Shown: positions 62,811-64,000 of the stretch, one piece after another
Position numbering within the stretch: the stretch's first letter is position 1
How the letters are laid out: each line of letters begins with the position of its first letter
NCBI GenBank assembly: GCA_037833965.1
Contig: AP031358.1
Coordinates: 16,934,001-16,998,000 of the forward strand
Direction: 5' to 3'
Length of the DNA: 64,000 nt
Source of the DNA: Marchantia polymorpha subsp. ruderalis
Lineage: Eukaryota > Streptophyta > Marchantiopsida > Marchantiales > Marchantiaceae
Program-made: the position numbers and the translations under genes
The notes under the pieces: model-generated
What the model was told of the DNA's origin: nothing
What the model saw: only the letters and a program-made list of their open reading frames with translations
Database searches by the model: none

Positions 62811-64000
62811 AACATCGATACACCTTATACTCAAGGTTTGTCGAAAATGATTTACTGTACAATGCAGAGTCCAGGTTATTTAACCCCTAGTCCAGACGAC
62901 GTGTTAGCTATAAATAGCCAGGTCCAGATGTTACTACTAAACCTGAGTTAATCTCAACAATCATGAGGTAATACATTTATTTATTGCTAAAAAAATCTTT
63001 GATAAACAAAACTTTAGTTGTTGAGTGTTTTTAAATTGCTTTAGATTTGTATATTGAATGTCAAGATTGAACATAGAGTGTGCTTTTTCTAACCAATTTC
63101 AAACATGCTTGTCACAATGTTGTAATAGTAGAGAGAATAATAACAATCATTGCGGCTTGACATATAACAAATGTATCATATCATAAGCACATGAAAAATG
63201 ACTTTTGAACAACACACGAATTTTGTCAAATGTGCATAAGATTTAATACATCATGTTAAATTATCACAACTAAAACTATATGTTATGATTTAAACTCTAT
63301 GAAAATTCATCTTGGAAGTGCAAAATTATGAAGATTTAGATCATATACATTTAACAATCAAATATAGAAGTTTTGATCACATCTATTAGTATTAGGTTGT
63401 TGTGAAATTGAAAGTGATAGAGTGCTTAACTAATTCTCAATTTGTATAGAGTTGGATTGAGTAAGATATTAGGTGAATAAATTTGATTATACATCTATCA
63501 TTTATATCAAAAATTTATTTGTTATAAATTTGGTATATCCCTAAACCCTAAATCTAAATCTTAAGTTTATTTTTATTTTTATAATAAAATAAATATTTCA
63601 TTTATATATTTTTTATGATATTTTTAGAAAAATGTATATTTATTTCAAAAATTAAGTCTGGAATATTATTATCTAATTATTTAATATAATCATGATAAAT
63701 TTCAATTCCTATTCAAAGTATCAAATTATTCCAAAGAGTTAAAGGATAAATATGAAAAATTATGATAATTTTTGCATAAGTAAAAAATACACAAATCAAA
63801 TGATGATGCTTTAGAAAATAGATATATACATTCTGAAAATAATATGAACTGTGAAGTTAACAAGAGTATAGTAACTTTTATTTGTATTTTTTCATGCTAT
63901 ACTTAGTTTTTTTTAAATGAGCTTAATTTTGAAATTTAATTGCAATTATCACATATTACAAAAGTGATACACATTTTTCAAATCAAGAAAAATTAAATTT

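Larger units (their letters stand above)
56900..64000. other. AT-rich repetitive region without recognised genes
   Basis: Long A/T-dominated DNA. Two frames on the minus strand (57901-57575 and 57591-57307) overlap end to start and are protein-like but unrecognised. The 59066 tandem repeat, (AT)n at 61984 and the copia-like scrap at 62765 are the only structures I can name. Confidence 0.5.

Overview
The window is nuclear DNA of a land plant. It holds four genes that can be supported by family-level sequence, lying in long gene-poor, partly AT-rich and transposon-derived DNA. Plant identity follows from a photosystem I antenna gene (LHCA2) with a plastid transit peptide, a plant-only GRAS regulator of the NSP2/SCL26 type, and AATAAA-type 3' ends. 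Low gene density, an intronless NSP2, an animal-type NAPE-PLD and heavy transposon decay suggest a bryophyte-grade plant, perhaps a liverwort. That is inference; the species is not established.

Layout. 1-5900: anonymous DNA with a G-rich telomere-like patch. 5900-9700: transposon graveyard with a Ty3/gypsy chromovirus 3' end (+) and a hAT transposase relic (-). 9800-13000: anonymous. 13000-16371: GC-rich, G-run-rich upstream region and probable leader of NSP2. 16372-18528: NSP2 (+), one exon, with a near-perfect miR171-class target site. 18800-28700: unassigned single-copy-looking DNA containing several perfect hairpins. 28800-33500: very AT-rich block without genes. 34730-42221: complete 13-exon NAPE-PLD gene (+). 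43313-51076: complete 10-exon DEVH-box RNA helicase gene (-), convergent with NAPE-PLD. 51077-55150: helicase upstream region, then AT-rich DNA. 55158-56473: LHCA2 (-). 57000-64000: AT-rich repetitive DNA with a diverged two-copy tandem repeat and a possible copia LTR scrap.

The exon models of NAPE-PLD and the helicase were built by hand from GT/AG sites. Every phase closes and the totals are multiples of three (1089 and 4623 nt), which is strong internal support. The four genes have no evident joint pathway: symbiosis/strigolactone transcriptional control, N-acylethanolamine lipid signalling, RNA remodelling in translation, and PSI light harvesting.

The most unusual structural feature is a scatter of unrelated perfect or near-perfect hairpins (arms 11-38 bp, short loops), far more than chance predicts. 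They lie in introns and intergenic DNA. One is a 76-bp spacerless palindrome and one is an interlocked, pseudoknot-capable pair.
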